Origin: Planctomycetota bacterium
GTDB lineage: Bacteria > Planctomycetota > Planctomycetia > Planctomycetales > Planctomycetaceae
Length of the DNA: 64,000 nt
Direction of reading: 5' to 3'
Assembly (NCBI GenBank): GCA_003388505.1
Contig: QQVO01000073.1
Location: 1 to 64,000, forward strand
Below, piece after piece: positions 8,113 to 16,514 of the stretch (the first letter of the stretch is position 1; the number at the start of each line of letters is the position of its first letter). Both the position numbers and the translations under genes were made by a program. A model generated the notes under the pieces. It was not told the origin of the DNA, did no database searches, and was given only the letters and a program-made list of their open reading frames with translations.

Positions 8113-8430
8113 ATGTCCTCCAAGAAACCGAAGCCGTTGATTTCAAGTCGCTCGCACGATCGCTGCCCGGTCTGCGGCGAGATCAGCTACTCACTCGGAG
8201 GCATGCATCCTCAGTGCGCGGTCCGGCGGGCGGACGAGAAGCGAATGAAGGGTCTCAAGCGCAAATCTGCGGCAATCAAGAAGCCGAAATCGTTCGGCGG
8301 CGTTCGGCCGTGGGAACGACTCTGTCCCAACTGCAAGACGGTGCAGCACGTCCGGAAGAAGGTTTGCGCGTGCGGCCATGAGTTTCCGGTCCGCGCCGGA
8401 ACACGGACAGACGAGGGTAACCACGATTGA
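8113..8430 (+). CDS. Small zinc-ribbon protein
   Basis: 105-residue basic protein with two Cys clusters: CPVCG (18-22) with H32 and C35 nearby, and CPNC (71-74) with CACGHEF (85-91). This arrangement can ligate two zinc ions. The Lys/Arg-rich segment between them (KRMKGLKRKSAAIKKPK) suggests nucleic-acid or ribosome binding. The start at 8113 was chosen for its MSSKKPKP N-terminus. It follows the cspA terminators, so it probably has its own promoter. No named family is recognised. Confidence 0.8.
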   Translation: MSSKKPKPLISSRSHDRCPVCGEISYSLGGMHPQCAVRRADEKRMKGLKRKSAAIKKPKSFGGVRPWERLCPNCKTVQHVRKKVCACGHEFPVRAGTRTDEGNHD

Positions 8431-8595
8431 CCGATACAGGCGAACCGAATCGCTCACCGCCGGAAGACAGCCGGCCGAGTGGTCCGAGGCTGCCTTGGTT
8501 CGTCTCAACCTTCCGTGATCCGCGGGAGTCGGGTATCGTATTTTCGCTGTGTGGTCCCTGGGGAATTCGCGCATGTCGAAGGAGGACAGCCAACA

Positions 8596-8919
8596 ATGCC
8601 GCTCTTTGAGATCGAGACGAACCTGCACATCATGATCGGGTGGGCCGATTCGCAGGAGGACGCCGAAGCGCTCGCCCGGAAACAGTACCCTGACGACGAG
8701 ATCCTCCGCGCCACGCGGCGGCCGAATGACCTGTGGGTGATCTCGAAGGGGTTGCTCGGAGTGGGCAGCGAGGCGGAACCGTGTGAAACGGCCCGGGACT
8801 GCCTCTCCCGCGCCTCGGGCGACAAACTGCACGCGATTCGGCTCTACATGCTCGATACGGGCGCCGATCTGCACGAGGCGCAGCGGGCCATCGAGACCAA
8901 CATGTCGATGGGGTGGTGA
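8596..8919 (+). CDS. Conserved-looking hypothetical protein
   Basis: 107-residue soluble acidic protein with an alpha/beta pattern: a first strand (MPLFEIETNLHIMIGWA), a helix rich in Ala and Glu (SQEDAEALARKQYP), another strand (LWVISKGLLGV), and a C-terminal helix ending NMSMGW. A strong AAGGAGGA precedes the ATG, so it is surely translated. I do not recognise the family; the N-terminal half looks like a small ferredoxin-like or ACT-like fold, which is a guess. It converges with the hydrolase on the minus strand. Confidence 0.8.
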   Translation: MPLFEIETNLHIMIGWADSQEDAEALARKQYPDDEILRATRRPNDLWVISKGLLGVGSEAEPCETARDCLSRASGDKLHAIRLYMLDTGADLHEAQRAIETNMSMGW

Positions 8920-8930
8920 CGCCGGCTCCG

Positions 8931-11060
8931 CTATGGGACCAGCCGCTTGACGACGGCAGCGGGCGTCAGCGAGGACGATTCCAGTTGCAGTTCCGCGTCG
9001 GCGGCTTGATACGCCGCCCGCAGGACGTCGATCCCGGACGCACCGGAATCGGATGGAGCCCCGAAGGCGGTCAACCGGCATGGCGCCGCGATCGCGGCAA
9101 GGCCGCCGATGTCGCCGTATCGGAGTCCGCCGGGGAGCAGCATGGGATCGTCCGGCTCGGTGACGTCGCCGAACGTGAATCCCAGCAGATCGACCGTCGC
9201 GGACGTCAGTTTCTCGCGGGAGACGGCAGCCGCCAGGAGCGTCCACGGTCCGGCTGCGCCTGTTCCGACCAGATGAACTCGCTCGACGTCTTCATGCCCG
9301 GCTGCACCGGCGATGATCGTCGTGATGTCGCGGACCCGCTCGGAAAGTAGCGGTCGGTTGTAGCCGAAGGTGTAGCCCGGATAGTTGGCATCGACCGACG
9401 GCCGCTTGTAGGCGGTGTTCTCGAATTCGCCGGTCAGGAAGACATCGGCGGAAATGACAATCCGACCGGCGTTGAGCAGTTCCCGCACCTGTTCGGTCGG
9501 CGTTCCGTCTTCGCCGAAGAGGTGCGACTTTCCTGCTCCGTCGATCCAGACCACTGCGTCGCCCTGAAATTCGCTCGGGACCAGAACGACGACAGGGATC
9601 TGTTCTCCGGACCCGGCCCGGCCGCAGTGGCCCTTAATCAGTTGATACGAATCGACCTGCGTTTCGTCGCGGATCGTGAATTCGATGGCGTTCGATCCGG
9701 ACGGACTCTCGCCCAGCAGGACATCCACCGCCGGGCCGACGATTTCGCGATAACTTTCCAGTTCGTCAGCACTCTCCGGCATCAGGGCCGCAAACTGTTC
9801 TTCCTGCTCGGCCGTCATGGCGGCGCGCAGTTCGGCGGCGGTTTTCGCGTCGCCGGGGACGGGATGGTCTTCATCGAAGACGGAGAGTTGTTCAGGCGGA
9901 ATGGGCCAGAAGTCGCTCTGGTCGGTCGCGGCGTCGTTGTCGAGGCCGAGGTGCTCGTTGAACCAGGCGAGCATCATCTCGCGGGCGACCTGGTTGTAGT
10001 TGTGCTGGAACTGCGGATAGCAGACTGCGTTGACCAATCCCGGCTGGTCGTACAGCGAATAGACCTGTTTGAGTTCGGGAAGCCCTTTGGTCTCGATGTC
10101 GATCGTCCAGTCGTCGGCGCCGCTGAGCGCCATGGGACGGGGCGCGAACAGGGCGGCCAAAGCGATGTTGTTGATATCGTGCCGCAGGCAGGAGGCGTTC
10201 TCACACACGCAGCCTCCCTGCATGGCGGTGGAGACCATGACGGCGGGAAAGGCGATGTCGGGCCGCTCGTCGATGGCGCACAGCATGAACGTCTGCGTTC
10301 CGCCGCCGCTGGCGCCGGTGACTCCGATGCGGTCCGTGTCCACGTCGGGAAGCGAGAGCAGGAAGTCGAGCGCGCGGATGGAATTCCAGGTCTGGAGTCC
10401 GAGTTTGTTCTGGATGCGGAGTTCGGCTTCAACGTCGTTGAAACCGGCGCGGTGATCGATGACGTTGCTGTCGGCGTAGCCGACCATGTCGTAATGGAAA
10501 ACGACGCATCCCAGTCGGGCCAATTGGACCATACGGGCCTGCAGCGGGAACCGCGCGCCGGACATGTACTCTTCCGCCCCGCTCTGGATTTGCTGCGCCG
10601 CGTTCTCCGGCCCGGCGTCGTAGAAGCGGCCGTTGGGCCAGTGGCCGTGCGGGCAGAGCACGCCGGGAATCGCACCGTCCGCTTCTTTCGGACGGTACAG
10701 GTTGCCGGTGACGTAGTGGCCGGGCCGGCTGGCGAAGTAGACCTTCTCGACGATGTAGTCGCCGCGATCGATGCGGCCGTGGATCACCGGATCGAGGGGC
10801 GTCTTTTCAGGCATCGGCCAGAGCCCGCACGAGATCAGCACCTGCTCGCGAATCTGCTGTGACTCTGCCTGCCAATTGTCGAGGGTCGCGGGCGGCGCCC
10901 AGGGGTGGTAGGCGTCTCGCAGATTGCGCGGCTCAGACAGTCGCGCATCGCCGGGGCCTTGATTCTCGGGAAAGACGCGAGAAACGTCCTGGGCACGGAC
11001 GATCGACGACGAGGCCCACAGTGCTGCCAGGGCGACGACAATTCGGAGCGGGCGCGGCAT
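8931..11060 (-). CDS. Secreted alpha/beta hydrolase (acetyl-xylan-esterase-like)
   Basis: 709-residue exported protein. A signal peptide (residues 1-23, LRIVVALAALWASSSIVRAQ) is followed by an alpha/beta-hydrolase domain with an oxyanion region PGVLCPHGHWPNGR and the nucleophile elbow GASGGG (249-254, Ser251). A candidate catalytic His is in QFQHNYN, near residue 360. The fold resembles the large acetyl-xylan-esterase/dienelactone-hydrolase-like proteins common in planctomycetes. The C-terminal 300 residues carry a second, weaker hydrolase-like repeat (VLVPSEFQGDAVVWIDGAG), which lacks a clear nucleophile elbow. It lies 30 nt downstream of the SGNH hydrolase gene, so the two probably form an operon for removing esters from polysaccharides. 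Confidence 0.85.
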   Translation of the reverse strand: MPRPLRIVVALAALWASSSIVRAQDVSRVFPENQGPGDARLSEPRNLRDAYHPWAPPATLDNWQAESQQIREQVLISCGLWPMPEKTPLDPVIHGRIDRGDYIVEKVYFASRPGHYVTGNLYRPKEADGAIPGVLCPHGHWPNGRFYDAGPENAAQQIQSGAEEYMSGARFPLQARMVQLARLGCVVFHYDMVGYADSNVIDHRAGFNDVEAELRIQNKLGLQTWNSIRALDFLLSLPDVDTDRIGVTGASGGGTQTFMLCAIDERPDIAFPAVMVSTAMQGGCVCENASCLRHDINNIALAALFAPRPMALSGADDWTIDIETKGLPELKQVYSLYDQPGLVNAVCYPQFQHNYNQVAREMMLAWFNEHLGLDNDAATDQSDFWPIPPEQLSVFDEDHPVPGDAKTAAELRAAMTAEQEEQFAALMPESADELESYREIVGPAVDVLLGESPSGSNAIEFTIRDETQVDSYQLIKGHCGRAGSGEQIPVVVLVPSEFQGDAVVWIDGAGKSHLFGEDGTPTEQVRELLNAGRIVISADVFLTGEFENTAYKRPSVDANYPGYTFGYNRPLLSERVRDITTIIAGAAGHEDVERVHLVGTGAAGPWTLLAAAVSREKLTSATVDLLGFTFGDVTEPDDPMLLPGGLRYGDIGGLAAIAAPCRLTAFGAPSDSGASGIDVLRAAYQAADAELQLESSSLTPAAVVKRLVP

Positions 11061-11090
11061 GGGAGATCTTTCCGTGGGGAGTTCCAGGCA

Positions 11091-11786
11091 TCAGGGCAGG
11101 TGCGGTTTCAGCAGTTCGGCCCAGGCGGCGTAACCTTCTTCGCTCAAATGCAGACCATCGTCAGCGAAGAGTTCAGGGCGAGGTTTGCCGTCGTCGCCGA
11201 GCATGACCGACTCGACGTCAATGAACTCGAGCCGGTCGTCTTCGGCGCAGGCGTCTGCAATGAGCTGGTTGGCTGCGCGAATCGACTCAATGAGACGCCA
11301 TCGGCTCAAGCTGGGCTTGATTCCGAGAAAGAGGATCCGGGTGTCGGGCAGGTCGTCATGAATCCGCTTGCAAAACGCGACGAAGTCATCGTGCACGCGC
11401 TCGGGAGACTTTTCGCGCGCCAGGTCGTTGTCTCCGGCGTAGAAGACGATCGCCTGCGGGTGGTGCGGCAGAATGAAGCGGGGCGCAAAATGCAGCGAGT
11501 CGGCGATTTCGCTGCCGCCGAATCCGCGGTTGACGCAGTCTCGTTCGGGGAACGAAGCCTGCAGATCCCATTTTCGAATGCTCGAGCTGCCGACGAACAG
11601 CACGCCGCCCGGTTTCGGGGAAGCCGTCTGGTCCTGCTGTTCGAACTCCGCGATCGCCGATTCCCAGCGAGCGAACGGATCGGGATCGTCGGCCCCGACG
11701 GGAGAGCACGCGGCGAAGACAAAGCAGAGTGTCGCGCCGACGACGGCGGCTCGACGGGATGTGCAGGTTCGATCACGACCGCTCAT
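11091..11786 (-). CDS. SGNH/GDSL-family hydrolase, exported
   Basis: 231-residue esterase-type hydrolase. The SGNH blocks are present: block I VGSSSIRKWD (65-73) with the Ser nucleophile, block II GFGGSEIADS, block III YAGDNDLAR with the Asn, and block V DDGLHLSEEGYAAW with the Asp and His of the triad. The N-terminus has a hydrophobic stretch ending FAAC (Cys27), a possible lipoprotein site with an imperfect lipobox. It is the first gene of a pair with the downstream alpha/beta hydrolase; both are probably carbohydrate esterases. Confidence 0.9.
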   Translation of the reverse strand: MSGRDRTCTSRRAAVVGATLCFVFAACSPVGADDPDPFARWESAIAEFEQQDQTASPKPGGVLFVGSSSIRKWDLQASFPERDCVNRGFGGSEIADSLHFAPRFILPHHPQAIVFYAGDNDLAREKSPERVHDDFVAFCKRIHDDLPDTRILFLGIKPSLSRWRLIESIRAANQLIADACAEDDRLEFIDVESVMLGDDGKPRPELFADDGLHLSEEGYAAWAELLKPHLP

Positions 11787-11805
11787 TGGGCACGCGCCTC
11801 CGGTG

Positions 11806-11823
11806 ATTGTGAACAGTCACAAT
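11806..11823. promoter_or_regulatory. Palindrome upstream of the SGNH hydrolase gene
   Basis: ATTGTGA and TCACAAT form a perfect 7-bp inverted repeat around ACAG, about 20 nt upstream of the SGNH hydrolase start. It is the right size for a dimeric repressor or activator site and its half-site TGTGA is CRP-like. No regulator is encoded nearby. Confidence 0.4.
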
Positions 11824-11968
11824 AGGGAGCGCAATGCTAGATACGAGGGCGCCGGCTTTCCAGCCACTGAGCAGCAGCGGCGCAATCGGCTCGCTTTCGT
11901 CGATTGCCCCGACATCGACCACTGCGATCAGTGGTCGACCGCGTGAGGCGTCCCAAGGCGGGCTGCGT

Positions 11969-12574
11969 TCAGAACGCGGTGGGCGTACCGAGTTTGGGCA
12001 GCGTCGTGGAATCCGGGCTGGCCGGAGTCGGTGTCGCAGGCGTCGGCTGGGGATTGTAGTACTCGCTCGCCGGAGCCGGTGAAGGCACGGGAGACGGGGT
12101 CGGCGAGAAGGTCTGGCTTTCAAAGGTCTGGGGCGCGAACGTCTGGGGAGCGAATGTCGGTTCGCTGGAGTAGCCGGGATACATCGGCATCATTGACGGC
12201 GAGTCGCCGCACGTTGAGCACCCCGGAGACATCGGCGCTCCGCTGACGTCTCCATACCAGTTGCCGGTCATCATCGGCGGGAAGGACGGCTCGCAGCCAC
12301 ACTGGTCGATCGGGCTCATCGGGGATGAGTAGAGGGGAGGCGCGAAACCGTACTGGTGCGGCGGATAGCACATCTGCTCGTGACGGCGGCGGTGCTTGTG
12401 CTTCGACCCGAACCACAGGCAGCCATCGTCGTCATCGTCGTCGTCGCATTCTTCCCATTCGTCCCATTCATACTGATCGACGCAGGCGTTGTGATGGCGA
12501 TGCCAGCGGTGGCAACCCACGAAAGCCATACAGACGAGGAGAAAGACGATTTTTCCGAAGGTGTGCATCGGCAT
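11969..12574 (-). CDS. Asp/His-rich lipoprotein with Pro/Ser/Thr tail
   Basis: 201-residue predicted lipoprotein. The start at 12574 gives a proper signal peptide with lipobox FVGC (Cys21). A short metal-binding-looking segment follows: HRWHRHHN, then WDEWEECDDDDDDDG, then KHKHRRRHEQMC. The rest is low complexity, rich in Met, Pro, Tyr and Ser, with a short repeat TFAPQTFAPQTF and Pro/Thr-rich stretches resembling cell-surface linkers. No enzymatic domain is seen. It is divergent from the HTH protein gene. Function unknown; divalent metal binding is inference from composition. Confidence 0.8.
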   Translation of the reverse strand: MPMHTFGKIVFLLVCMAFVGCHRWHRHHNACVDQYEWDEWEECDDDDDDDGCLWFGSKHKHRRRHEQMCYPPHQYGFAPPLYSSPMSPIDQCGCEPSFPPMMTGNWYGDVSGAPMSPGCSTCGDSPSMMPMYPGYSSEPTFAPQTFAPQTFESQTFSPTPSPVPSPAPASEYYNPQPTPATPTPASPDSTTLPKLGTPTAF

Positions 12575-13108
12575 TGTGAGACTCCCGGACAGAAGCAGTC
12601 TGTCCGTCGAAAAAGGGGCATTTGGAGGGGATAGCGCAGGGAGCGGACTCACCCTGGGGAGAACCGCCAGTCATCAGGATCGGCGGCGGCGGGTGGCGAA
12701 CTTTAACGATTGCGTCGATTTTTCCGATTCTCCCGGATGGCCGGCCGAGACTCGCCCGAGAGAATTTTCCGCGAGTGGAGAGGGCGCTTAAGACAAGGAA
12801 TCTCCTTGCTTTGCGTTGCCGGACTTTTAGAATGAGAAAAGCGGGCACGCACGAACGCGAAACTCCGGCCGGCCTCCTGGCATCGATCGTCGGAAACCGG
12901 AGAATAGTTACCGGCGTTACGGTGTGAATCGAACGGCGAATTGTGGCCCGGTTTCGCGTCGGCGGACGATGTTCGACTTGTCCGACCACGTCGACTTCAA
13001 CGTTCGTGCGCCCAACGACAGTCAACGAGGATTTCACGTCTCCCAGGTTCGGTTCGCCCGCCGTCGGCAGGCGTTCTCCGCAAGCGGTTATTCCGGAGCC
13101 CACTCAGC
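12575..13108. other. Divergent intergenic region
   Basis: 533 nt between the minus-strand lipoprotein gene and the plus-strand HTH gene. It holds a candidate promoter at 12806-12833, just after a small hairpin (CAAGGA/TCCTTG, 12794-12808). No RNA gene or convincing reading frame was recognised. Confidence 0.5.
12806..12833 (+). promoter_or_regulatory. Candidate promoter for the HTH membrane-tail protein
   Basis: TTGCTT at 12806-12811, a 16-bp spacer, then TAGAAT at 12828-12833. It reads toward the HTH gene with a leader of roughly 270 nt. Confidence 0.4.
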
Positions 13109-14452
13109 ATGTCATCCACACCAAAGAAGTACTTGAGTCTGGAAGAAGCCGCAGAGCGGCTTGGGATGTCGAACGATCAACTCGTGCGATTGCGTGAGGA
13201 CGGCGAGATCCGGGGCTTCGCGGATCGCGGCACCTGGAAATTCCGTGTCGAGGACGTGGACGAACTGGTTCGTTCGCGTCAGGCCGATTCGAATCCCGAC
13301 GTTCCGATGCTGGAAGATGAAGAGCCGCTTCCGGTCGGAGAAGACATGTCGGCGACGGTATTGAGCGACCCGCAGGCGGGAGACGACGTGGGCGAGCAGC
13401 CGACGGAAATCCGCCGGTCCGAGGAGTCGGAGGGGAGTTCGGACAGCGACGTGAAACTCGTCGGGGCCGATTCCGACAGCGACATCACACTGGCGCCGGC
13501 GGACGATCCCGCCGCCAGCGACAGCGACGTCAAGCTGGTGACCGAGCCGCTCGACATGGGCAGCGACAGCGACGTGAAGCTCGTTTCCGAACCGATCTCA
13601 GAGGGCAGCGACAGCGACGTGCAGTTGATCGAGCCGTCGCAGTCGGGAGACGACGGCAGTGACAGCGACGTGGCGCTGGTGGGGGGCGACTCGAGTGACG
13701 ATTCCGGCATTGCGCTCGACCTCGCGCCCGATGACAGCGAACAGGCGTCGGTCTTGTCGGATGACGTCGGGATGGCGCTGGAAACCGGCAGTTCGCTGAC
13801 GCTCGCCGCCGACAGCGGCATCTCGCTGGAAGCGGATGAGGGAATTACGCTCGACAGCGCATCGGACAGCGGCATTTCACTCGACACCGTGGGAGACAGC
13901 GGCATCTCGCTGGAGGACAGCGGCGAAGTGGCCGGGACGGTGCCGATGATGGATGCGGTGCCGGACGTCGAGGGAGTGGAGGAGACCAAATTCGAGATCC
14001 CCGCGATGGAAGGGGACAGCTCGTTTGAGCTGGAGATGGAAGACGACTCCGGCGACGACACCGGCGTGCTGGACCTGGAAGACTCCGGCGAAGTGCTGGA
14101 CGACGCGATCTTCGACCTGGACGAAGACGACTCAGGCTACGACGACGACGAACTGGAGGTCGCGCCCGAGATTCTCGGCGAAGACGACGAACTCGAAGAC
14201 CTCGACATCTTCGACGCCGACGAAGGGCTGTTCGAGGAGTCCGGCGCGAGTCAGGAATTCGCTGCGCCGGTCGGGCGCGAAGTCGAAGTTGAGACCGATT
14301 GGGGAGCGGGGACCGTCGCCGCCCTGGCGTTCTCCACCACGCTGATCGTGCTGGCCACGGTCGTGTCGTTCGATCTGGTGCAATCGATGTGGTCGGCCGA
14401 AGGGGGCGCGACGCCCATCGGCAGCATGCTGCTGGGCCTGTTCGGCGGCTGA
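13109..14452 (+). CDS. HTH-domain protein with acidic SDSD repeats and C-terminal membrane segment
   Basis: 447-residue protein. Residues 6-60 (YLSLEEAAERLGMSNDQLVRLREDGEIRG and following) form an excisionase/MerR-like winged helix. A very acidic low-complexity region follows: at least six SDSD(V/I)xL units, then several DSGISL(E/D) units, up to about residue 380. A hydrophobic helix near 400-422 (TVAALAFSTTLIVLATVVSFDL) and a short Gly-rich tail finish the protein. A DNA-binding-type head on a membrane tail suggests a membrane-tethered regulator or scaffold; the acidic repeats may be a flexible spacer. The start at 13109 fits the MSSTPKKYLS N-terminus. It is convergent with spoVG. Confidence 0.85.
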   Translation: MSSTPKKYLSLEEAAERLGMSNDQLVRLREDGEIRGFADRGTWKFRVEDVDELVRSRQADSNPDVPMLEDEEPLPVGEDMSATVLSDPQAGDDVGEQPTEIRRSEESEGSSDSDVKLVGADSDSDITLAPADDPAASDSDVKLVTEPLDMGSDSDVKLVSEPISEGSDSDVQLIEPSQSGDDGSDSDVALVGGDSSDDSGIALDLAPDDSEQASVLSDDVGMALETGSSLTLAADSGISLEADEGITLDSASDSGISLDTVGDSGISLEDSGEVAGTVPMMDAVPDVEGVEETKFEIPAMEGDSSFELEMEDDSGDDTGVLDLEDSGEVLDDAIFDLDEDDSGYDDDELEVAPEILGEDDELEDLDIFDADEGLFEESGASQEFAAPVGREVEVETDWGAGTVAALAFSTTLIVLATVVSFDLVQSMWSAEGGATPIGSMLLGLFGG

Positions 14453-14601
14453 GCAGGATCGACCCGCGAAGTTGCGTAAGGTCCACTCGGCGGACCGAGT
14501 TGCGTGCGCCCGTCACTGAGTCGTCACTGAGTAATGGTCCGCAGACCGACCCTGCTGGAGCACGGCGGACCGTACAGCAACTGTGACGACGTTGCGACGC
14601 C

Positions 14602-15237
14602 TCAAATGATGCCGGAACCGAAGTCGTCGTCCGCCTCGTCATCAGCGGACCGCACGACCCGCTCAAGCTGCGCCGCCTGCTGCGGAACCTGTGACGTGGA
14701 GCGTTGATGCGGGCCTGCCGGAATCGACGCGGCCGGCTCGATGCGCCGCCGGGTCTCTTCCGCATCGGACCTCGTCGAGACCGGTTCCTCGGACCAGTCG
14801 TCTTTGGAATCGAAGTCTTCGTCTTCGCCGAAATCGTCGTAGCGGCAGACATAATCGGGCTGCTGAGCCAGCACCTGCTCCTGCTCGAAGGCGTCCAGCA
14901 CGCGTTGCTGGATCAATTCCCGGCAGGCGGAATTGATCGGATGAGCGATGTCCGCGTAGAGCTTGGCGCGTCCGTCCTCTCCGCGGGCCGCGCGCTCTTC
15001 GGGCAGCTTCACTCCGCACTGACTGCAATGCACGGCTCTCAGGCAGTTCTTCGCGGAGCATTTCGGGCAGCGGTCGGTCAGCTTGCGGCTGGGCATCGCG
15101 ACGAAAGGGCCCTTGGTTCCGTTGATAATCTTCAGATCCCGGACGACAAAACACGCGTCGATCGTGATTGAGCAGAACGCCTGGAGGCGTTCGTGCGAGT
15201 CGTCCATCAACTTGATGCGAACTTCTGTGATATCCAA
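14602..15237 (-). CDS. spoVG: SpoVG-family protein with zinc-ribbon insertion
   Basis: 211-residue homologue of SpoVG, a small nucleic-acid-binding regulator in Firmicutes. Residues 1-55 ([19 protein letters not shown], then [20 protein letters not shown]) and 95-120 ([19 protein letters not shown]) match the canonical SpoVG fold. Between them sits an extra segment of about 40 residues with Cys57, Cys60, Cys65, Cys71 and Cys74 (CPKC, CSQCG), a likely zinc ribbon. An acidic, disordered C-terminal tail of about 90 residues follows. Translation starts at TTG 15237, preceded at good spacing by GGGAGG. It lies 125 nt downstream of ispE, as in Bacillus. Confidence 0.9.
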   Translation of the reverse strand: MDITEVRIKLMDDSHERLQAFCSITIDACFVVRDLKIINGTKGPFVAMPSRKLTDRCPKCSAKNCLRAVHCSQCGVKLPEERAARGEDGRAKLYADIAHPINSACRELIQQRVLDAFEQEQVLAQQPDYVCRYDDFGEDEDFDSKDDWSEEPVSTRSDAEETRRRIEPAASIPAGPHQRSTSQVPQQAAQLERVVRSADDEADDDFGSGII

Positions 15238-15362
15238 GGCTGCGTCCTCCCTGCAGGGTTGGTCCGGCGCGTTCCTGCGCTGGATGCGTATGATTCGAGC
15301 GGATTCAAGTGGTCGGTCCCGTGTGTTGTGTCGGCTTTTCCACTGCGTCGACAGCGCCGCCC

Positions 15363-16259
15363 TCAGACGGCGGCGCGAACGGCCCAGGCATGCCCGCCAA
15401 ACTCGGCCTTGAGTTGCGCTTCCAGCGACCGGGCGTGCCGGCTGGAAGCGCAGAGCCCATAGCAGGCGCTGCCGCTCCCGGTCATCATGCGCCCGTAGGT
15501 TCGTCCTCGCGAGAGCGCCGCCAGAGCGCGGGCGATCTGAGGATTGAGTCCCATCGCGGCGGGCTGCAGGTCGTTACGTAGCCGGCGCGCCGCCTGGCCG
15601 AGGCGGCCATCGCCCAGCGCCTGGAGCAACGGAGTCGAGTCCGACGGCGATTCCAATTGGCTGACGTCGAGCGCGCGAAACACATCGGCCGTCGACAAAC
15701 CGCTGCCCGGCCGGACGACGACGAAATGCAACGGGCCGCGCAGGACGCGCGATTGAATGATCTCCCCGCGGCCGGTGCAGACAGCCAGGGGGTTGGAGTC
15801 GAGAAAGAAGTTGACGTCGCTCCCGAGCCGCGCCGCCGCCCGGTGCAGTTGTTCGCGCGTCAGACCGGTTTTCCAGAGCGCGTTGAGTCCGACAAGTGCG
15901 GCGGCCGCGTCGGTGGAACCGCCTGCCAGACCGGAGGCCACCGGAATTCGCTTCGTCAGGTGGATCGCCGCGCCGCAGCGCGGGTTGGCGGCGTCGATCA
16001 ACAGCCGGGCGGCGCGGACGACAAGATTCTGTTCCGAATCCGGCAGGGCGTCGCTCGCCGCATGACGAGAGGAGCAGGAGAACTCGAGCACGCCGGGTGG
16101 AGCGGGAGTGAGCCGCAGGGTGTCGAACAGTCCGATCGACACCATGACCGTTTCCAGTTCGTGATAACCGTCCGACCGCCTGCCCCGGACACCTAAATAG
16201 AGATTGAGCTTTGCGGGTGCATCGACGACGAGGGACGATTCCTGCCAACGGAATCGCAT
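15363..16259 (-). CDS. ispE: 4-diphosphocytidyl-2-C-methyl-D-erythritol kinase
   Basis: GHMP kinase that phosphorylates CDP-methylerythritol in the MEP pathway to isoprenoids. About 298 residues, the normal length. The substrate-binding start [20 protein letters not shown] is followed by the ATP loop [17 protein letters not shown] (about 106-122) and GSDVNFFL with the catalytic Asp. A C-terminal GSGSACYGL matches GHMP motif 3. I prefer ATG 16259, which has AGGA upstream at fair spacing, over GTG 16268 three codons earlier. It precedes spoVG on the same strand and is divergent from the CxxCH protein gene. Confidence 0.95.
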   Translation of the reverse strand: MRFRWQESSLVVDAPAKLNLYLGVRGRRSDGYHELETVMVSIGLFDTLRLTPAPPGVLEFSCSSRHAASDALPDSEQNLVVRAARLLIDAANPRCGAAIHLTKRIPVASGLAGGSTDAAAALVGLNALWKTGLTREQLHRAAARLGSDVNFFLDSNPLAVCTGRGEIIQSRVLRGPLHFVVVRPGSGLSTADVFRALDVSQLESPSDSTPLLQALGDGRLGQAARRLRNDLQPAAMGLNPQIARALAALSRGRTYGRMMTGSGSACYGLCASSRHARSLEAQLKAEFGGHAWAVRAAV

Positions 16260-16514
16260 GCGTATCACATCCTGTGAGTTGACTCCCGGTTGCCGGCGGA
16301 GTTGAGGACGGCGTCCCGTCCCTCAATCCGCCTCTGGATTCGCATCGAGTTGAATGACGTCGCGTGGACAGAAAAGCCGAACGCAGATTAGGATGATTCG
16401 CATGAAATGTTAAAAATCCCGCAGATCTTGTCAATATGGGATCCCAGGCGACGGGAGTTTGCGGCCGCGCCGAGACCGCATCGATTCAGGCGCGCCTGGC
16501 GTCAACATGCGAAA

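Noticed and set aside
9522-10862. 446-codon frame on the plus strand
   Set aside because: Antisense to the alpha/beta hydrolase gene; the real gene has a signal peptide and nucleophile elbow.
14485-14500. Hairpin ACTCGG/CCGAGT between the HTH gene and spoVG
   Set aside because: No T tract on either strand, so I do not call it a terminator.
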